A stretch of DNA of 64,000 nt from DATARR01 sp044868005. GTDB lineage: Bacteria; Acidobacteriota; Thermoanaerobaculia; Multivoradales; UBA5704. A model generated the notes under the pieces. The model was not told the DNA's origin. It saw only the letters and a list, made by a program, of their open reading frames with translations, and ran no database searches. Of the stretch, positions 43,504 through 52,623 are shown piece after piece (the stretch's first letter is position 1; every line of letters starts with the position of its first letter). The stretch covers positions 7,834 to 71,833 of the forward strand of contig JBIOVX010000232.1 in NCBI GenBank assembly GCA_044868005.1, in the 5' to 3' direction. The translations under genes and the position numbers were made by a program.

Positions 43504-44247
43504 TCAGAGACGAGTAAAGGTGATGCGGGCCACCGGCATGCTCTGGCCATCCTTCGTGAAGTGCTGGTCTTTGGCCATGCTGGTGGGTTTCTTGGGATCG
43601 TTGTCCTTGTCGTCGGCCAGATAGGTCGTGCCGTCGTCGCCACCCGAATCATAAGGGTTGACGTCCACGGTCTTGCTCGCCACCCAGGCGCCGTTCTCCA
43701 TCAGGTTGACGTCGGAGACGCCGGCAAACCAGTCCGGGCTGGGCGCGATCATCGCCACCAGGGAGACCATCGGGTGCGCCTCGTCCACCATCACCTCCGC
43801 CTTGGCGGTCTCGGAGAAGTCCTTGAGCGGATCGGATTCCGTCAGCGCCACGGCGTTGCCGGCGGCGATGGCGGCGTTGATCTCCGCATCGAGCGGGTCG
43901 TGCTTGCCCATCTCCGACAGCCGCTCGAGGCCCGGGCTCGGCATCTGGCCGTCCATGTAGATGTGATAGTTGGCGTTGTGCGCCGTGCCGATCAAGCCGG
44001 AGAAATGCGGCTTGTGGATCAGCGAGGTGTCGGGATATTCGAACGGGAAGTTGGCCTTGGTCCACAACGGGGTGAACTCGACGCGGTACCTGGCCGGACC
44101 GGCTTGTGGCATGGTTGCGTCCGCCGCCGCGGTCTCGGAAGAGGCGGCCATGTCGGCGGTCTCCTCCTTCGCGGTCTGCTGCTGACAGGCGCCGAGGCTC
44201 AAGACAGCCAGCATCATCAAGATCAAGACTGTGAATTGACGTTGCAT
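43504..44247 (-). CDS. Spondin-domain lipoprotein
   Basis: 247 residues. The lipobox is LSLGAC, followed by a Gln/Ala/Glu-rich linker. The mature part matches the spondin_N fold: YRVEFTPLWTKANFPFEYPD, FSGLIGTAHNANYHIYMDGQ, MVSLVAMIAPSPDWFAGVSD (the DWF-x-G hallmark), and DAGTDxGTTY-like DSGGDDGTTYLADDKDN that could bind calcium. Bacterial spondin proteins are surface or periplasmic with unknown roles, sometimes linked to adhesion. It precedes the propeller protein gene by convention of strand, with a 29-bp gap, so both may be cotranscribed. Confidence 0.8.
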   Translation of the reverse strand: MQRQFTVLILMMLAVLSLGACQQQTAKEETADMAASSETAAADATMPQAGPARYRVEFTPLWTKANFPFEYPDTSLIHKPHFSGLIGTAHNANYHIYMDGQMPSPGLERLSEMGKHDPLDAEINAAIAAGNAVALTESDPLKDFSETAKAEVMVDEAHPMVSLVAMIAPSPDWFAGVSDVNLMENGAWVASKTVDVNPYDSGGDDGTTYLADDKDNDPKKPTSMAKDQHFTKDGQSMPVARITFTRL

Positions 44248-44276
44248 CGGATCTCCTTTCGATGGGTGAAGCAGGG

Positions 44277-45350
44277 TTATCGTGGTTGAATCGCTGAAAA
44301 CTCGTCGGGCGGCGCGGTTCGCCAGCCGCGCTCGTGCAAGGTGATCAAGAGGTCCTTGCCGTTGCGAGCGATCGCCGCCGGACGGCTGCCTTCGGGCAGG
44401 TTCCAGATGCCGGCTGGCATAGGCAGGCCGGAACCGTCGAGGCGGTAGCGGATCACGGCCGGTTGCGAGCCAGCGCGCAGGACGTCCACCTCGCCGCCGG
44501 CAACCACTACATCGATGGCGGGTTGCGATCGCTGATTACGCGCCAGCAGGCGAGGTTGCCGCGGATTCGAGACGTCAATCACACCCAAGCCGCCGCCGTC
44601 CGCCAGATAGACGCGGTCACCGCGCCAGGCCGCCACCAAGGGGAAATGCGCGGGCTTGAAGCCGCCGGCGGTGAAGCCGGCCTCCTTCAATTCGAGCTGG
44701 CTGATCCTCTTCAAGCCCGGCGGCCGGCGCCGGATCTCGACGAAGTTGATGGCGAATTCCGGGCCGTAGAGATGGGTGGAGATTGCCGCCATCCGGCCAT
44801 CCGGACGTAGGGCGATGTCGGGCTGTCCGCGTCCGAAATCCGCCGTCACCACATCCGTACCAAGGCGGCCGTCGCGGCTGTATTCGCGCAATGTGAGCTG
44901 CGAGGTGCCGCCGGAGACGGCCACCACACCCGCGGCCGCCGAGACTCCCGAGAACGGCCCGACCGGCACCGGCAAGACCTCGCCAGAATGCAACGGCAGA
45001 TCCGGATTGGACAGCGAATAGATCAGCAGGTGTCCGGGAGGAGTGGCGTCGAGCGCGAACAGCCAGCCGTCGGCGACCGCGAGGTCGTCGATCCGGTCGG
45101 CCGGCGCCTGCGGCGGCACCAGCGTCCGCCGTTCTTGCGTGCTCAGATCGACGACTTCGATGCCGCCGGCGCCGGCCGCCACATAGGCATGTCCGCCGTT
45201 GACGGCGATCTGCGTGCGGGCCGCGGGAGCCGCGAAGGGGTAGTCCCATGCGTTCCAGCCCAGGGCGAGCCAGCGATGTCCGAGCAGGGCGATCAGGCCC
45301 ACGACGACTGCCATGACGGCTGAGATGCCGCGGACGCGCGAAGGTTTCAT
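44277..45350 (-). CDS. Membrane-anchored beta-propeller-like protein
   Basis: 357 residues. One N-terminal transmembrane helix (ISAVMAVVVGLIALLGHRWL) and a periplasmic domain of repeated short beta-rich blocks: ARTQIAVNGGHAYVAAGAGG, IEVVDLSTQERRTLVPPQAP, DRVYLADGGGLGVIDVSNPR. The AYVA-x-x-GGIEVVDLS pattern is that of LVIVD-type propeller repeats. No enzymatic motif. It lies immediately upstream of the spondin lipoprotein gene on the same strand and may form a surface complex with it. Confidence 0.7.
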   Translation of the reverse strand: MKPSRVRGISAVMAVVVGLIALLGHRWLALGWNAWDYPFAAPAARTQIAVNGGHAYVAAGAGGIEVVDLSTQERRTLVPPQAPADRIDDLAVADGWLFALDATPPGHLLIYSLSNPDLPLHSGEVLPVPVGPFSGVSAAAGVVAVSGGTSQLTLREYSRDGRLGTDVVTADFGRGQPDIALRPDGRMAAISTHLYGPEFAINFVEIRRRPPGLKRISQLELKEAGFTAGGFKPAHFPLVAAWRGDRVYLADGGGLGVIDVSNPRQPRLLARNQRSQPAIDVVVAGGEVDVLRAGSQPAVIRYRLDGSGLPMPAGIWNLPEGSRPAAIARNGKDLLITLHERGWRTAPPDEFSAIQPR

Positions 45351-45449
45351 CGCCGCAAATTACGGCGCTCGGGGGTGCGGCGGTTTTCAGACCGTCGTAG
45401 CGTTCCCAGCTACCCTCACGACGAAACCAATCTCTGATAGCTGCATATG

Positions 45450-45485
45450 CCTATAACCGCCTTGGCTTGCCGAGACGGTTATGGG
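45450..45485 (+). promoter_or_regulatory. Leader hairpin/attenuator-like structure upstream of pgaA
   Basis: CCTATAACCG pairs with CGGTTATGGG-like 45476-45485 (ten pairs, one G-U), and CTTGG pairs with CCGAG inside, leaving a four-base loop. GGTTGTATTTTT follows. It is the only structured part of the 254-bp gap before pgaA; the rest shows no clear promoter. It could be an intrinsic terminator of an upstream read-through or an attenuator for the pga operon. It does not match the c-di-GMP riboswitch consensus that I know. Confidence 0.4.
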
Positions 45486-45604
45486 GTTGTATTTTTAAAG
45501 GAATCTGGAGATACGCGCCGCGCGGCGCGTTCGGCCGTTCGGACTGGCCAGGAAGATCCATCACCCAGGAAATTGCATCGCGTGTCCAGGTGAACAGCCA
45601 GAAA

Positions 45605-47665
45605 ATGATGACAGGATTTCACCCTCTGCGAACAGCCGGTCTGGGCCTTGCCACGCTGGCGATCCTGGCGTGGGCTCCGGCGGCGGCCGCGCAAGAGGGT
45701 CCCGACCAGGCGCTCGCCCGCCTCGATGCTCGCCTCGCTGCACAGCCGGACGACCTCGATGCCTTGGCCGAACGGGCCCGTGTGCGCACCGCCCAAGGTC
45801 TACCGATGGGCGCCTATCTCGACCGTCTGGAGATCCTGCGGCGGCGGCCTGAGGATGCCGACGTAGCGCGCCTCGCCGCCCTCGATCTGGCCGATGCGGG
45901 AGCGCCTGAGGCGGTGGCCGCCTTCCTCGAGCGTCACCCGGCGGCACTCCGCGGAGAGGCCGGCGCCGCCCTCTCGCGCCGCATCGCGGGGGATCTCGCC
46001 GCCCGCCGGGTCCGCTGGGGATGGGACGAGCCGGTGTTCGACCCCGCGCAGCGGCACCACGAGGCGGCGGCGGCGATCGCCGCTCTCGAAGAGATGCACC
46101 GGCAGGACCCGCGGGACGAGCGGGCGACCGGCGACCTCCTGCTCGCCTATCGCCTCGCCGACCGCATGGCGGATGTCGTCGCGCTGTGGGAGAAGGAGGT
46201 GCGCCGCGACGCCGCTCCCTACTGGCTGCGCACCGCCGCCGCTGACGCCTATCTGGCCCTGCATCGGCCGGCGGAAGCCGAAGCGCTCTACCGCTCGTTC
46301 GCCGATGAGCGGGCGAGCTTTCCGCAGCCCTGGCTCGGCATCTACTGGGCGGCGATCGAGCAGCGGCATTACGATGACGCCGAAGCCGCGCTCCAGGAAT
46401 TGGCGAAGATTCCCGGCCAGGAGCTGACGGCGGAGGTCCAGCGGGGGTGGCTGCTCCTCTTCCAGGACCGCACCGCGGAGGGACAGGCGCACTTCGAGGC
46501 CCTGTTCGACCGCCGTCCGGGAGACCCGCGGGTGCGCCAAGGCCTGGCCACCGCCCGTCTCTGGCAGGGGAGGCCGCGGCAGGGCCTGCGGTCGGTCGAG
46601 GAGCTGCTCGCCCGCACCACACTCGACGTGCCCCGCGTCGACAATCCCGCGGCGCGCATCTCGCGCGCCGGAGCGCTCACGGCGCTCGGCGATCTCGCCG
46701 CGGCGCGCCGCGAGGCCGAGGAGCTGGCGGCGCTCTATCCCGAGAACGTGCACGCCCAGCGGCTGCGCCGCGACGTGCGCACCCAGCTCGCCCCCGAGGC
46801 CCGGCTGGAGGGGCGCTACGACACCTCCGACCGCGGGCTCGGCGAGACGTGGAGCCAGCTCGAGGTCAGCGTGCCGCTCTCCACCCGGGCGCGGCTCGCG
46901 GCGGGAGGATACGGCAGCAGCTCCGACGACGAGCGCTACTCGCGAGGCGACGTCCGGGAGGCCTACCTCGGCCTGTCGCTGCGGCCCGGCCGGTGGTTGA
47001 GCCTGAGCGCCGAGGCGGCGTGGGACGTCAGCGGGGAAGATCTCGGACGCGGCACGGCGGCGAGCGCGCGGGTGGCTCTGTTGCCGGACGACCGCTGGCG
47101 CGCCGACTTCGGCTACGCGCACGACGCCTGGCGGGATCTGCCGCTGCGGGCGCGGGCGGCCGGCATCGTCGCCGACACCTTCGATGCCGGCCTCTCCTAC
47201 GCCGTGGGAACGCGTTGGGACGCGCGCGCCGGCGGCGGACGCTCCGAGCTCAGCGATGACAACCGGCGTACCTGGGGATTGGCCGCTGCGCATTTCCTGG
47301 CGTGGCAGCGGCCGTTCTACGGGGCGACCTTCGGCGCCGAGGTCTACGCCTCCGAGAACAGCCGCAGCGACGTGGCCTACTTCAGCCCGGCGCGGGACCG
47401 CAGCTTCTCTCTCACCCACCGCTCGCAGTGGGTGCCGGCGAACGCTCCCGGCCACCGCCACTCCTTCTCGCTGCTCGCCCATGCCGGCGTCTACGCCCAG
47501 GAAGGGTTCGACGCCGGCCCGGTCGGCGGGCTCTGGCTGGAGTCGGCTTGGGACCTCTCGGGACGGACGGTGCTGGTGCTCGGCGCGGGAGCCCGCAGCC
47601 AGCTCTACGACGGCACGCGGGAGCTCGATCCCCGGTTCTACCTGACGTTGCGGCGGAGATTCTGA
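45605..47665 (+). CDS. pgaA: PgaA-like poly-beta-1,6-GlcNAc export porin
   Basis: 686 residues from ATG 45605, which starts a signal peptide (GLGLATLAILAWAPAAAAQE). The first 380 residues are TPR-rich (PDDLDALAERARVRTAQGLP, PAEAEALYRSFADERASFPQ, LTALGDLAAARREAEELAAL). The rest is a 16-strand-type barrel ending DPRFYLTLRRRF, with a terminal Phe. E. coli PgaA (807 residues) has the same order. A longer upstream in-frame extension lacks a signal peptide and is rejected. The following three genes match PgaB, PgaC and PgaD, which makes this call strong. Confidence 0.87.
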   Translation: MMTGFHPLRTAGLGLATLAILAWAPAAAAQEGPDQALARLDARLAAQPDDLDALAERARVRTAQGLPMGAYLDRLEILRRRPEDADVARLAALDLADAGAPEAVAAFLERHPAALRGEAGAALSRRIAGDLAARRVRWGWDEPVFDPAQRHHEAAAAIAALEEMHRQDPRDERATGDLLLAYRLADRMADVVALWEKEVRRDAAPYWLRTAAADAYLALHRPAEAEALYRSFADERASFPQPWLGIYWAAIEQRHYDDAEAALQELAKIPGQELTAEVQRGWLLLFQDRTAEGQAHFEALFDRRPGDPRVRQGLATARLWQGRPRQGLRSVEELLARTTLDVPRVDNPAARISRAGALTALGDLAAARREAEELAALYPENVHAQRLRRDVRTQLAPEARLEGRYDTSDRGLGETWSQLEVSVPLSTRARLAAGGYGSSSDDERYSRGDVREAYLGLSLRPGRWLSLSAEAAWDVSGEDLGRGTAASARVALLPDDRWRADFGYAHDAWRDLPLRARAAGIVADTFDAGLSYAVGTRWDARAGGGRSELSDDNRRTWGLAAAHFLAWQRPFYGATFGAEVYASENSRSDVAYFSPARDRSFSLTHRSQWVPANAPGHRHSFSLLAHAGVYAQEGFDAGPVGGLWLESAWDLSGRTVLVLGAGARSQLYDGTRELDPRFYLTLRRRF

Positions 47666-49032
47666 TGCGCTCCGGGACGCTGGCCCTCCTCCTCGTGCTC
47701 CTCTCCGCGCTTCCCGCGGTGGCGGCGCCGTTGAGCCTCGCCTGGGGGGAAGTGGCCGAGCCGGCCAAGGCGGGGGCCCTCTCTCCGGGCCGCGTCGCCG
47801 AGCACCTGGAGTTCCTGCGGACCCACGGCTGGCAGGCGGTGCGCGCCCGCGATCTCGCCGGCGCCGGCGAGCGCTCCGTCCTCCTCACCTTCGACGACCC
47901 GGCGAGCGCTCTGCGCTACGTCGTGCCGTTGCTCGATCTCTACAAGATGGCGGCGGTGGTCACCGTCGGTCCCGCGCAGGCGGCCGATCCCTCTCTGGCG
48001 CCGGTCCTCGAGGGCCTGGCGGGCTCGCCGTGGGTGGAGCTGGTGCCCCGGGTGGAGGAGCCCGAAGGGGCTGCAGCGGCGGCCGTGCGATGCCTCGCCG
48101 GCCCCGTCCATCTTTCAGCGCGGGACGATCGGCTGTCGCGCTTGAGCCGCACTCTGACGGCCCAGGTCGCCCGGCTGCGCGAGGTGACGGGCGCCGCGCC
48201 GGTGGGCGTCGCCTGGGCGCCGGATACCTGGAGCGGCGCGGCGGAAGCGGTGGCGACCAGCCTGGGCTTGACGGTCCAGATGCCGACCTTCACGAGCATG
48301 CCGCCGGCGCTCGACCCGCCGCGCGCGGCCCGCTACGCGGTGCCTTCGTGGGCCGGCATCTGGGCCCTCGTCCAGGCGAGCGTGCATTGGGATCCGCGGG
48401 ACCACCCCGTGCGTTTCGTGGCAGTCGACGCGGCTTGGGTCTGCGCCGGCGGAGATCCTCAGGAGCGGGTGGCGCGCATCGCCGAAGTGGTGCGGCAGCT
48501 CGGTCTCAACGGCGTGCGGATTCTGGCCGGAGGACCGGAGGGTGTGTGGTTCGAGACCGCGGCCGCTGCGGTGCGCGGCGCCGTCGCCGGTCCCCTCTCC
48601 CGCGCCTTGCGCGGCGCCGGAGTGCGCTGGGTGATCGTCGATCTCCCCGCCACCACCGGAGACCCGGGCCGCGACGCCGCCCTCGCCGCCGACCTCGCGC
48701 GCGCGGTGGACGTCGACGTCGCGGTGCTCCCCGCGTCCGCCGCGCCGCAGGACCGGCTGGGCGAAGCCGTGCGCTACGTCCGCCCGGCAGCGCGGCTGGC
48801 GTGGCGCGACACGGAGGCGGGGGGGGAGGCCTTCCACCTCGCGCCCGCCGCACCCGGCGCGGGAGATTCCCGCGGCCTCACCGTGAGCGCCACCACGGCG
48901 GCGGCGGCCGATGCCGAAGCGTCGCGCCGCGCCGTCGCGGGATGGGAATGGATCGGGCTGCCGGTGGAGCTCGCGGAGGCGGGGCTCAGGATCTCTTTGC
49001 GTTCGTTGGCTTCCTTCGCCCTGCCGAGGTAA
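47665..49032 (+). CDS. pgaB: PgaB-like protein with degenerate deacetylase domain
   Basis: 455 residues; its ATG shares one base with the pgaA stop. A signal peptide precedes a polysaccharide-deacetylase-like domain: LEFLRTHGWQAVRARDLAGA and SVLLTFDDPASALRYVVPLL, where the TFDDG metal motif is TFDDP. The HxxxH part, expected after VELV, reads PRVEEP, so metal ligands are missing. The second half (FVAVDAAWVCAGGDPQERVA, LNGVRILAGGPEGVWFETAA) resembles the start of the PgaB glycoside-hydrolase-like domain but is shortened by about 150 residues. It may act as a structural partner and not a deacetylase. Confidence 0.72.
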   Translation: MRSGTLALLLVLLSALPAVAAPLSLAWGEVAEPAKAGALSPGRVAEHLEFLRTHGWQAVRARDLAGAGERSVLLTFDDPASALRYVVPLLDLYKMAAVVTVGPAQAADPSLAPVLEGLAGSPWVELVPRVEEPEGAAAAAVRCLAGPVHLSARDDRLSRLSRTLTAQVARLREVTGAAPVGVAWAPDTWSGAAEAVATSLGLTVQMPTFTSMPPALDPPRAARYAVPSWAGIWALVQASVHWDPRDHPVRFVAVDAAWVCAGGDPQERVARIAEVVRQLGLNGVRILAGGPEGVWFETAAAAVRGAVAGPLSRALRGAGVRWVIVDLPATTGDPGRDAALAADLARAVDVDVAVLPASAAPQDRLGEAVRYVRPAARLAWRDTEAGGEAFHLAPAAPGAGDSRGLTVSATTAAAADAEASRRAVAGWEWIGLPVELAEAGLRISLRSLASFALPR

Positions 49033-49036
49033 TCCC

Positions 49037-50263
49037 ATGCGCCACCTCTTCCAGTTCGTCTTCTTCTATCCCTTCTTCATGGCGCTCTTCTGGATCGTCG
49101 GCTCACTGGTCTTCTCCTGGCGCCGGGAGCGGCGGCAGAAGCCTCCGGAGCTCGCTTCGTATCCTCAGGTCACCGTGCTGATCCCCTGCCACAACGAGCA
49201 GCTCACCATCGAGCAGGTGGTGCGCACCGCGGCGGCGAGCCGCTATCCGAATTTCGACATCCTGGTCGTCGACGATGCCAGCACCGACGCCAGCCGCGCC
49301 ATCCTCGAGCGCCTGCTGGCGGAGATCCCCAGCCTGCGGCTGCTGATGCTCGAGCACAATCGCGGCAAGGCGAAGGCCCTGAACCTCGGCGCCCTGGCCA
49401 CCAGCGCCGAGTACCTGATGTGCATCGACGCCGACGCCTTGCTCGACGAGGACGCCATCCACTGGATGGTTCTCGACCTCGAGCACAGCCCGCGCGTGGG
49501 AGCGGTGACCGGCAACCCGCGGGTGCTCAACCGCACGACCCTCGTGTCGCGGATTCAGGTCGGGGAGTTCTCGGCCATCGTCGGCATGATCAAGCGCTCC
49601 CAGCGCCTGCTCGGGCGGGTCTACACCGTCTCGGGTGTCTGCTCCTGCTTCCGGCGGCTCGCCGTTCACGAGGTCGGCTACTGGTCCTCGGAGACCGTCA
49701 CCGAGGACGTCGACATCAGTTGGAAGCTGCAGCTCGCCTATTGGGGCATCCTCTACGAGCCGCGCGCCGTGTGCTGGATCCTGGTTCCGGAGTCGCTCCG
49801 CGGCTTGTGGCGCCAGCGGCTGCGCTGGGCGCGCGGCGGCATGGAGGCCGCTCTGCGCTACTCCCGCTCGATCTTCCAGTGGCCCAAGCGCCGGATGTGG
49901 CCGGTGCTCGGCGAGCTGATGGTCAGCACCGCCTGGTGCTACGCGGTTTTCCTCGTCCTCATCGCCTGGATTCTCACCCAGGTGATGCCGGCCCGGGTGC
50001 CGCCGGGATTCCAGGTTGCCACCCTCCTGCCCGGCTGGAGCGGCAGCCTTCTCGCCATGGTCTGCCTCCTTCAGTTCCTCACCGGCCTCGCCCTCGACCG
50101 CCGCTACGAGGGCAGCCGTCTTTTGCGCCAGATCTTCTGGGCCATCTGGTACCCCGCCGTCTACTGGGTCATCACAGCGGGCACATCGGTGGTGGCGCTG
50201 CCTCTCGCGCTGCGCCACCGAGGGAGAACCGGCCATGCCGTCTGGCAAAGCCCCGATCGCTGA
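49037..50263 (+). CDS. pgaC: PgaC-like poly-beta-1,6-N-acetylglucosamine synthase
   Basis: 408-residue processive GT2 enzyme. One N-terminal membrane helix, then VTVLIPCHNEQLTIEQVVRT, FDILVVDDASTDASRAILER (first Asp), YLMCIDADALLDEDAIHWMV (DxD), ETVTEDVDISWKLQLAYWGI (base Asp as TED), and LRGLWRQRLRWARGGMEAAL (QxxRW). Two or three C-terminal helices follow. It polymerises UDP-GlcNAc and exports the chain through the membrane with PgaD. All catalytic motifs are intact. Confidence 0.92.
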   Translation: MRHLFQFVFFYPFFMALFWIVGSLVFSWRRERRQKPPELASYPQVTVLIPCHNEQLTIEQVVRTAAASRYPNFDILVVDDASTDASRAILERLLAEIPSLRLLMLEHNRGKAKALNLGALATSAEYLMCIDADALLDEDAIHWMVLDLEHSPRVGAVTGNPRVLNRTTLVSRIQVGEFSAIVGMIKRSQRLLGRVYTVSGVCSCFRRLAVHEVGYWSSETVTEDVDISWKLQLAYWGILYEPRAVCWILVPESLRGLWRQRLRWARGGMEAALRYSRSIFQWPKRRMWPVLGELMVSTAWCYAVFLVLIAWILTQVMPARVPPGFQVATLLPGWSGSLLAMVCLLQFLTGLALDRRYEGSRLLRQIFWAIWYPAVYWVITAGTSVVALPLALRHRGRTGHAVWQSPDR

Positions 50264-50804
50264 GACGAGCACCGTCGACTCCCTGCTGGCCCGGCATTGG
50301 TCGCATCGGCGGCCCGTCCCCACCGGCGTCCTCGCGGTGCTCACCGTGGTGTTCTGGGTGGTCTGGCTCTACCTGGTACTGCCGCTCGTCAGCCTGCTGC
50401 TCTGGGCGTTCGGCGTGCGCTCCTTCATCGAGCAGCTCCGGCTGGGCGGCTACGAAGGGTTGCGCGCCACTCTCCTCGCCTACTCGTCGGTCTTCATCGT
50501 CCTCGCCGCTCTGTTCGCTCTCTGGATCGCCTGGAACGTGAAGCGATATGGCGGCAGTAGCGACCGGCGCACCGTCAAACGGGAGGAGGTGCCCGACCTC
50601 AAGGTCCAGGAAGCGTTCAGCCTCGATCAAGGCCTCCTCTCCAAGCTGCGCCGCGAACGCCTCCTGCGCGTCGATCTCAACGGCGGCGGCGTGGTGCTGA
50701 TGGACGGCGGCGGGGTGCCTTGGGTGGCAAACCGGCCGCCGGAAGCGAGCGCGGAGGGCCCCGCCGGTCCTCAGCGTGACCGCCACAGCACGCTCTCCGG
50801 GTAG
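50235..50804 (+). CDS. pgaD: PgaD-like accessory membrane protein
   Basis: 189 residues; the ATG at 50235 lies 29 bp inside pgaC in another frame. Two transmembrane segments (VLAVLTVVFWVVWLYLVLPL, ATLLAYSSVFIVLAALFALW) and an aromatic loop, then a cytoplasmic tail with VDLNGGGVVLMDGG. The two-helix topology and position after pgaC match PgaD, which in E. coli joins PgaC in binding c-di-GMP. The long C-terminal tail exceeds E. coli PgaD by about 50 residues. Its 3' end overlaps the convergent hydrolase gene by 34 bp. Confidence 0.78.
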   Translation: MPSGKAPIAETSTVDSLLARHWSHRRPVPTGVLAVLTVVFWVVWLYLVLPLVSLLLWAFGVRSFIEQLRLGGYEGLRATLLAYSSVFIVLAALFALWIAWNVKRYGGSSDRRTVKREEVPDLKVQEAFSLDQGLLSKLRRERLLRVDLNGGGVVLMDGGGVPWVANRPPEASAEGPAGPQRDRHSTLSG

Positions 50805-51931
50805 CGCGCCGCCAGCCAGGGGACCAGAGCATCGTGAAGGATGGCTCCCACCCGGTCCGCACCCTGGTTGGTGAAGTGGAAGAAGTCGTAGAAGAAGGTG
50901 GAGTCCTTGGGCATGGTGCGGGCGAGGTCGACGGTCAGCGCGCCGCGCTCCCGTCCCACCTGCCGCGTCACGTCGTTGTAGCGCTCGAGCAGCCGCCAGG
51001 CGAGCGCGCCGTCGAGCTTCTCCCAGAGATCCACCTCCATCGGCCGCGTATCGAGGCCGGTGCGCGCGTCGACGCCGCCGAGCAGGCTGGGCTGGGTGAT
51101 CAGCACCGGCTCGATGCCGTGCTCGCGATCGAGAGCGACGAGCCGCTCGAGGCGGTCCCGGAAAGCCGCGAGCCGGCGGTCCTGCTCCTTCCACAGGCGC
51201 GCCGCCACCGCCGGCGGCACGGGACGGCGCGGCCGGTCGCGCAACGCCACCGGCTTCGGCATCGCCCCCAGGTCCTCGAAGCGCTGGGTGCGCCGCCAGC
51301 GGTAGAGGTTGAGCAGGGTGGCGGCGAGCTCGGAGTGGTCGGCGAGCGCCGCGAACGGGTTCCGCGTCACGCGGTCGAAGTCGCGCGGCGCGTCGGTGAA
51401 CATGTCGTTGACGCCCACCAGGTAGAGGATCACCTTGGGATGCAGCGGCACCAGCGCCTGGCGGGTGAGCAGCAGATGTCCGAAGGTGCTGTGCCCGTCG
51501 AGGCCGGCGTTGTTGATCCACACGCGGCGCAGCTCCGGCCGCAGGCGGGCGGCTAGGCGTTCCGGCCAGCTCCGGCCGTCGCTCAGATAGAAGCATTCGG
51601 TGGTGCTGCCTCCCACCGCCACCAGGGTCAGCCAGTCCGCGAAGTCGGCCGGCGGCTCGGGACCGCGGAAGCCGAGAGAGTTCTTACGATGGATGACGTG
51701 GGCGTCGAGCTGGTCGGAGCGCGACCCCTCGTCCGCCCGGATGTCGTAGACCTTGTTCGCCGGCAGCACCAGCGTATTGCCCCGCATCCGAAAGCCGAAC
51801 GGGTGGCGCGCGCGCAAGGCGATCTCGGCGGCGCCGAGGGCGAGGCCGGTGCTGAGGGTGACGACGAGGAGCTTGAGCAAACCGCGCCGCGGCGGCGAAG
51901 CGGTGAGCCGAGGCCGATCCGTGGGCGGCAT
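50771..51931 (-). CDS. SGNH/GDSL-type hydrolase, membrane-anchored
   Basis: 386 residues. An N-terminal anchor (LLKLLVVTLSTGLALGAAEI) precedes the SGNH core: LTLVAVGGSTTECFYLSDG holds the nucleophile Ser, WINNAGLDGHSTFGHLLLTR the Gly, YLVGVNDMFTD the Asn in GxND, and FFYDFFHFTNQGADRVGAIL the Asp and His. All four blocks are present. Periplasmic esterases of this type deacylate polysaccharide or lipids. Facing the pga operon, with overlapping 3' ends, it could modify the exopolysaccharide, which is inference. Confidence 0.83.
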   Translation of the reverse strand: MPPTDRPRLTASPPRRGLLKLLVVTLSTGLALGAAEIALRARHPFGFRMRGNTLVLPANKVYDIRADEGSRSDQLDAHVIHRKNSLGFRGPEPPADFADWLTLVAVGGSTTECFYLSDGRSWPERLAARLRPELRRVWINNAGLDGHSTFGHLLLTRQALVPLHPKVILYLVGVNDMFTDAPRDFDRVTRNPFAALADHSELAATLLNLYRWRRTQRFEDLGAMPKPVALRDRPRRPVPPAVAARLWKEQDRRLAAFRDRLERLVALDREHGIEPVLITQPSLLGGVDARTGLDTRPMEVDLWEKLDGALAWRLLERYNDVTRQVGRERGALTVDLARTMPKDSTFFYDFFHFTNQGADRVGAILHDALVPWLAARYPESVLWRSR

Positions 51932-51991
51932 CCCCGTAGCCTACTCCAGACCGCCTGCCTGCGAGGTGCCGGTTGAGGGAACTTCGCCCGT

Positions 51992-52005
51992 GATAAGATT
52001 TTATC
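51992..52005. promoter_or_regulatory. AT-rich palindrome upstream of the outer-membrane protein gene
   Basis: GATAA then GATT then TTATC is a 14-bp inverted repeat, 33 bp before the ATG at 52038, in the divergent gap with the SGNH hydrolase. TTGAGG at 51973-51978 and AGATTT at 51996 are a weak promoter pair with 17-bp spacing. The palindrome may be an operator over the -10 region; no regulator can be assigned. Confidence 0.35.
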
Positions 52006-52037
52006 TTCATCGCGGTGCAAACTAAGGGAGGAATGAG

Positions 52038-52607
52038 ATGAGACGCTTGCTGCTAGTCTCGGCGGTGATGATGGCGGCGGTCCTGCTGCCGGCGGCATGG
52101 GCGCACGCCCAGGACGACGGGGAGCCCAAACGTTACGCCCTCGGGGGCGGCATCGGCCTCGTGGAGCCACTGGACCAGGTGGAGCCGTATTTCATGGCTT
52201 CCCTGCGTATCCGGGCCGGAAAGCAAGGCTCCGGCAGCCGCGGCGAGGGGATCAGCGGTTGGATCGAGCCCGAGATCGGCTACTGGGAGACCAGCGGCGG
52301 CGATGGCGGCGTCGAGGGTAGCGACCTGCTGGCGGGGGTCAACCTGATCGGCGTCGTGCCGCTCGGCAACGTCGACAGCTTCTTCGGCGTGGGAGCGGGC
52401 GTCCACTGGATCGATGCGGCCCTCGTCGAGGACGACCCGTTCCTCACGGGAACGGACACCAAGTTCGGGGCCAATGCCCAGTTCGGTCTCGACCTCTATA
52501 TAACGGATACCGTCAGCGCCTTCGGTGCCGGTCGCTTCGATCTCGTCCAGGGAACGGTGGACAAGGTGCAGACCAAGGTGTACCTGGGGATCCGCGGCCG
52601 CTTCTGA
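52038..52607 (+). CDS. Outer-membrane beta-barrel protein
   Basis: 189 residues from ATG 52038 (GGAGG upstream). Signal peptide MRRLLLVSAVMMAAVLLPAA, cleavage near AHA-QDDG. About eight amphipathic strands follow, with alternating Gly and aromatic residues (VEPYFMASLRIRAGKQGSG, SFFGVGAGVHWIDAALVE, TVSAFGAGRFDLVQGTVD), ending VYLGIRGRF, the C-terminal Phe of barrels. It resembles OmpA-X-type small barrels of unknown role. A GC hairpin terminates the transcript. Confidence 0.8.
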   Translation: MRRLLLVSAVMMAAVLLPAAWAHAQDDGEPKRYALGGGIGLVEPLDQVEPYFMASLRIRAGKQGSGSRGEGISGWIEPEIGYWETSGGDGGVEGSDLLAGVNLIGVVPLGNVDSFFGVGAGVHWIDAALVEDDPFLTGTDTKFGANAQFGLDLYITDTVSAFGAGRFDLVQGTVDKVQTKVYLGIRGRF

Positions 52608-52623
52608 TTTCCGGCCGGAGGCA

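Noticed and set aside
45467..45604. Extended N-terminus of PgaA
   Set aside because: It would start within the leader hairpin region and would bury the signal peptide 46 residues inside the protein.
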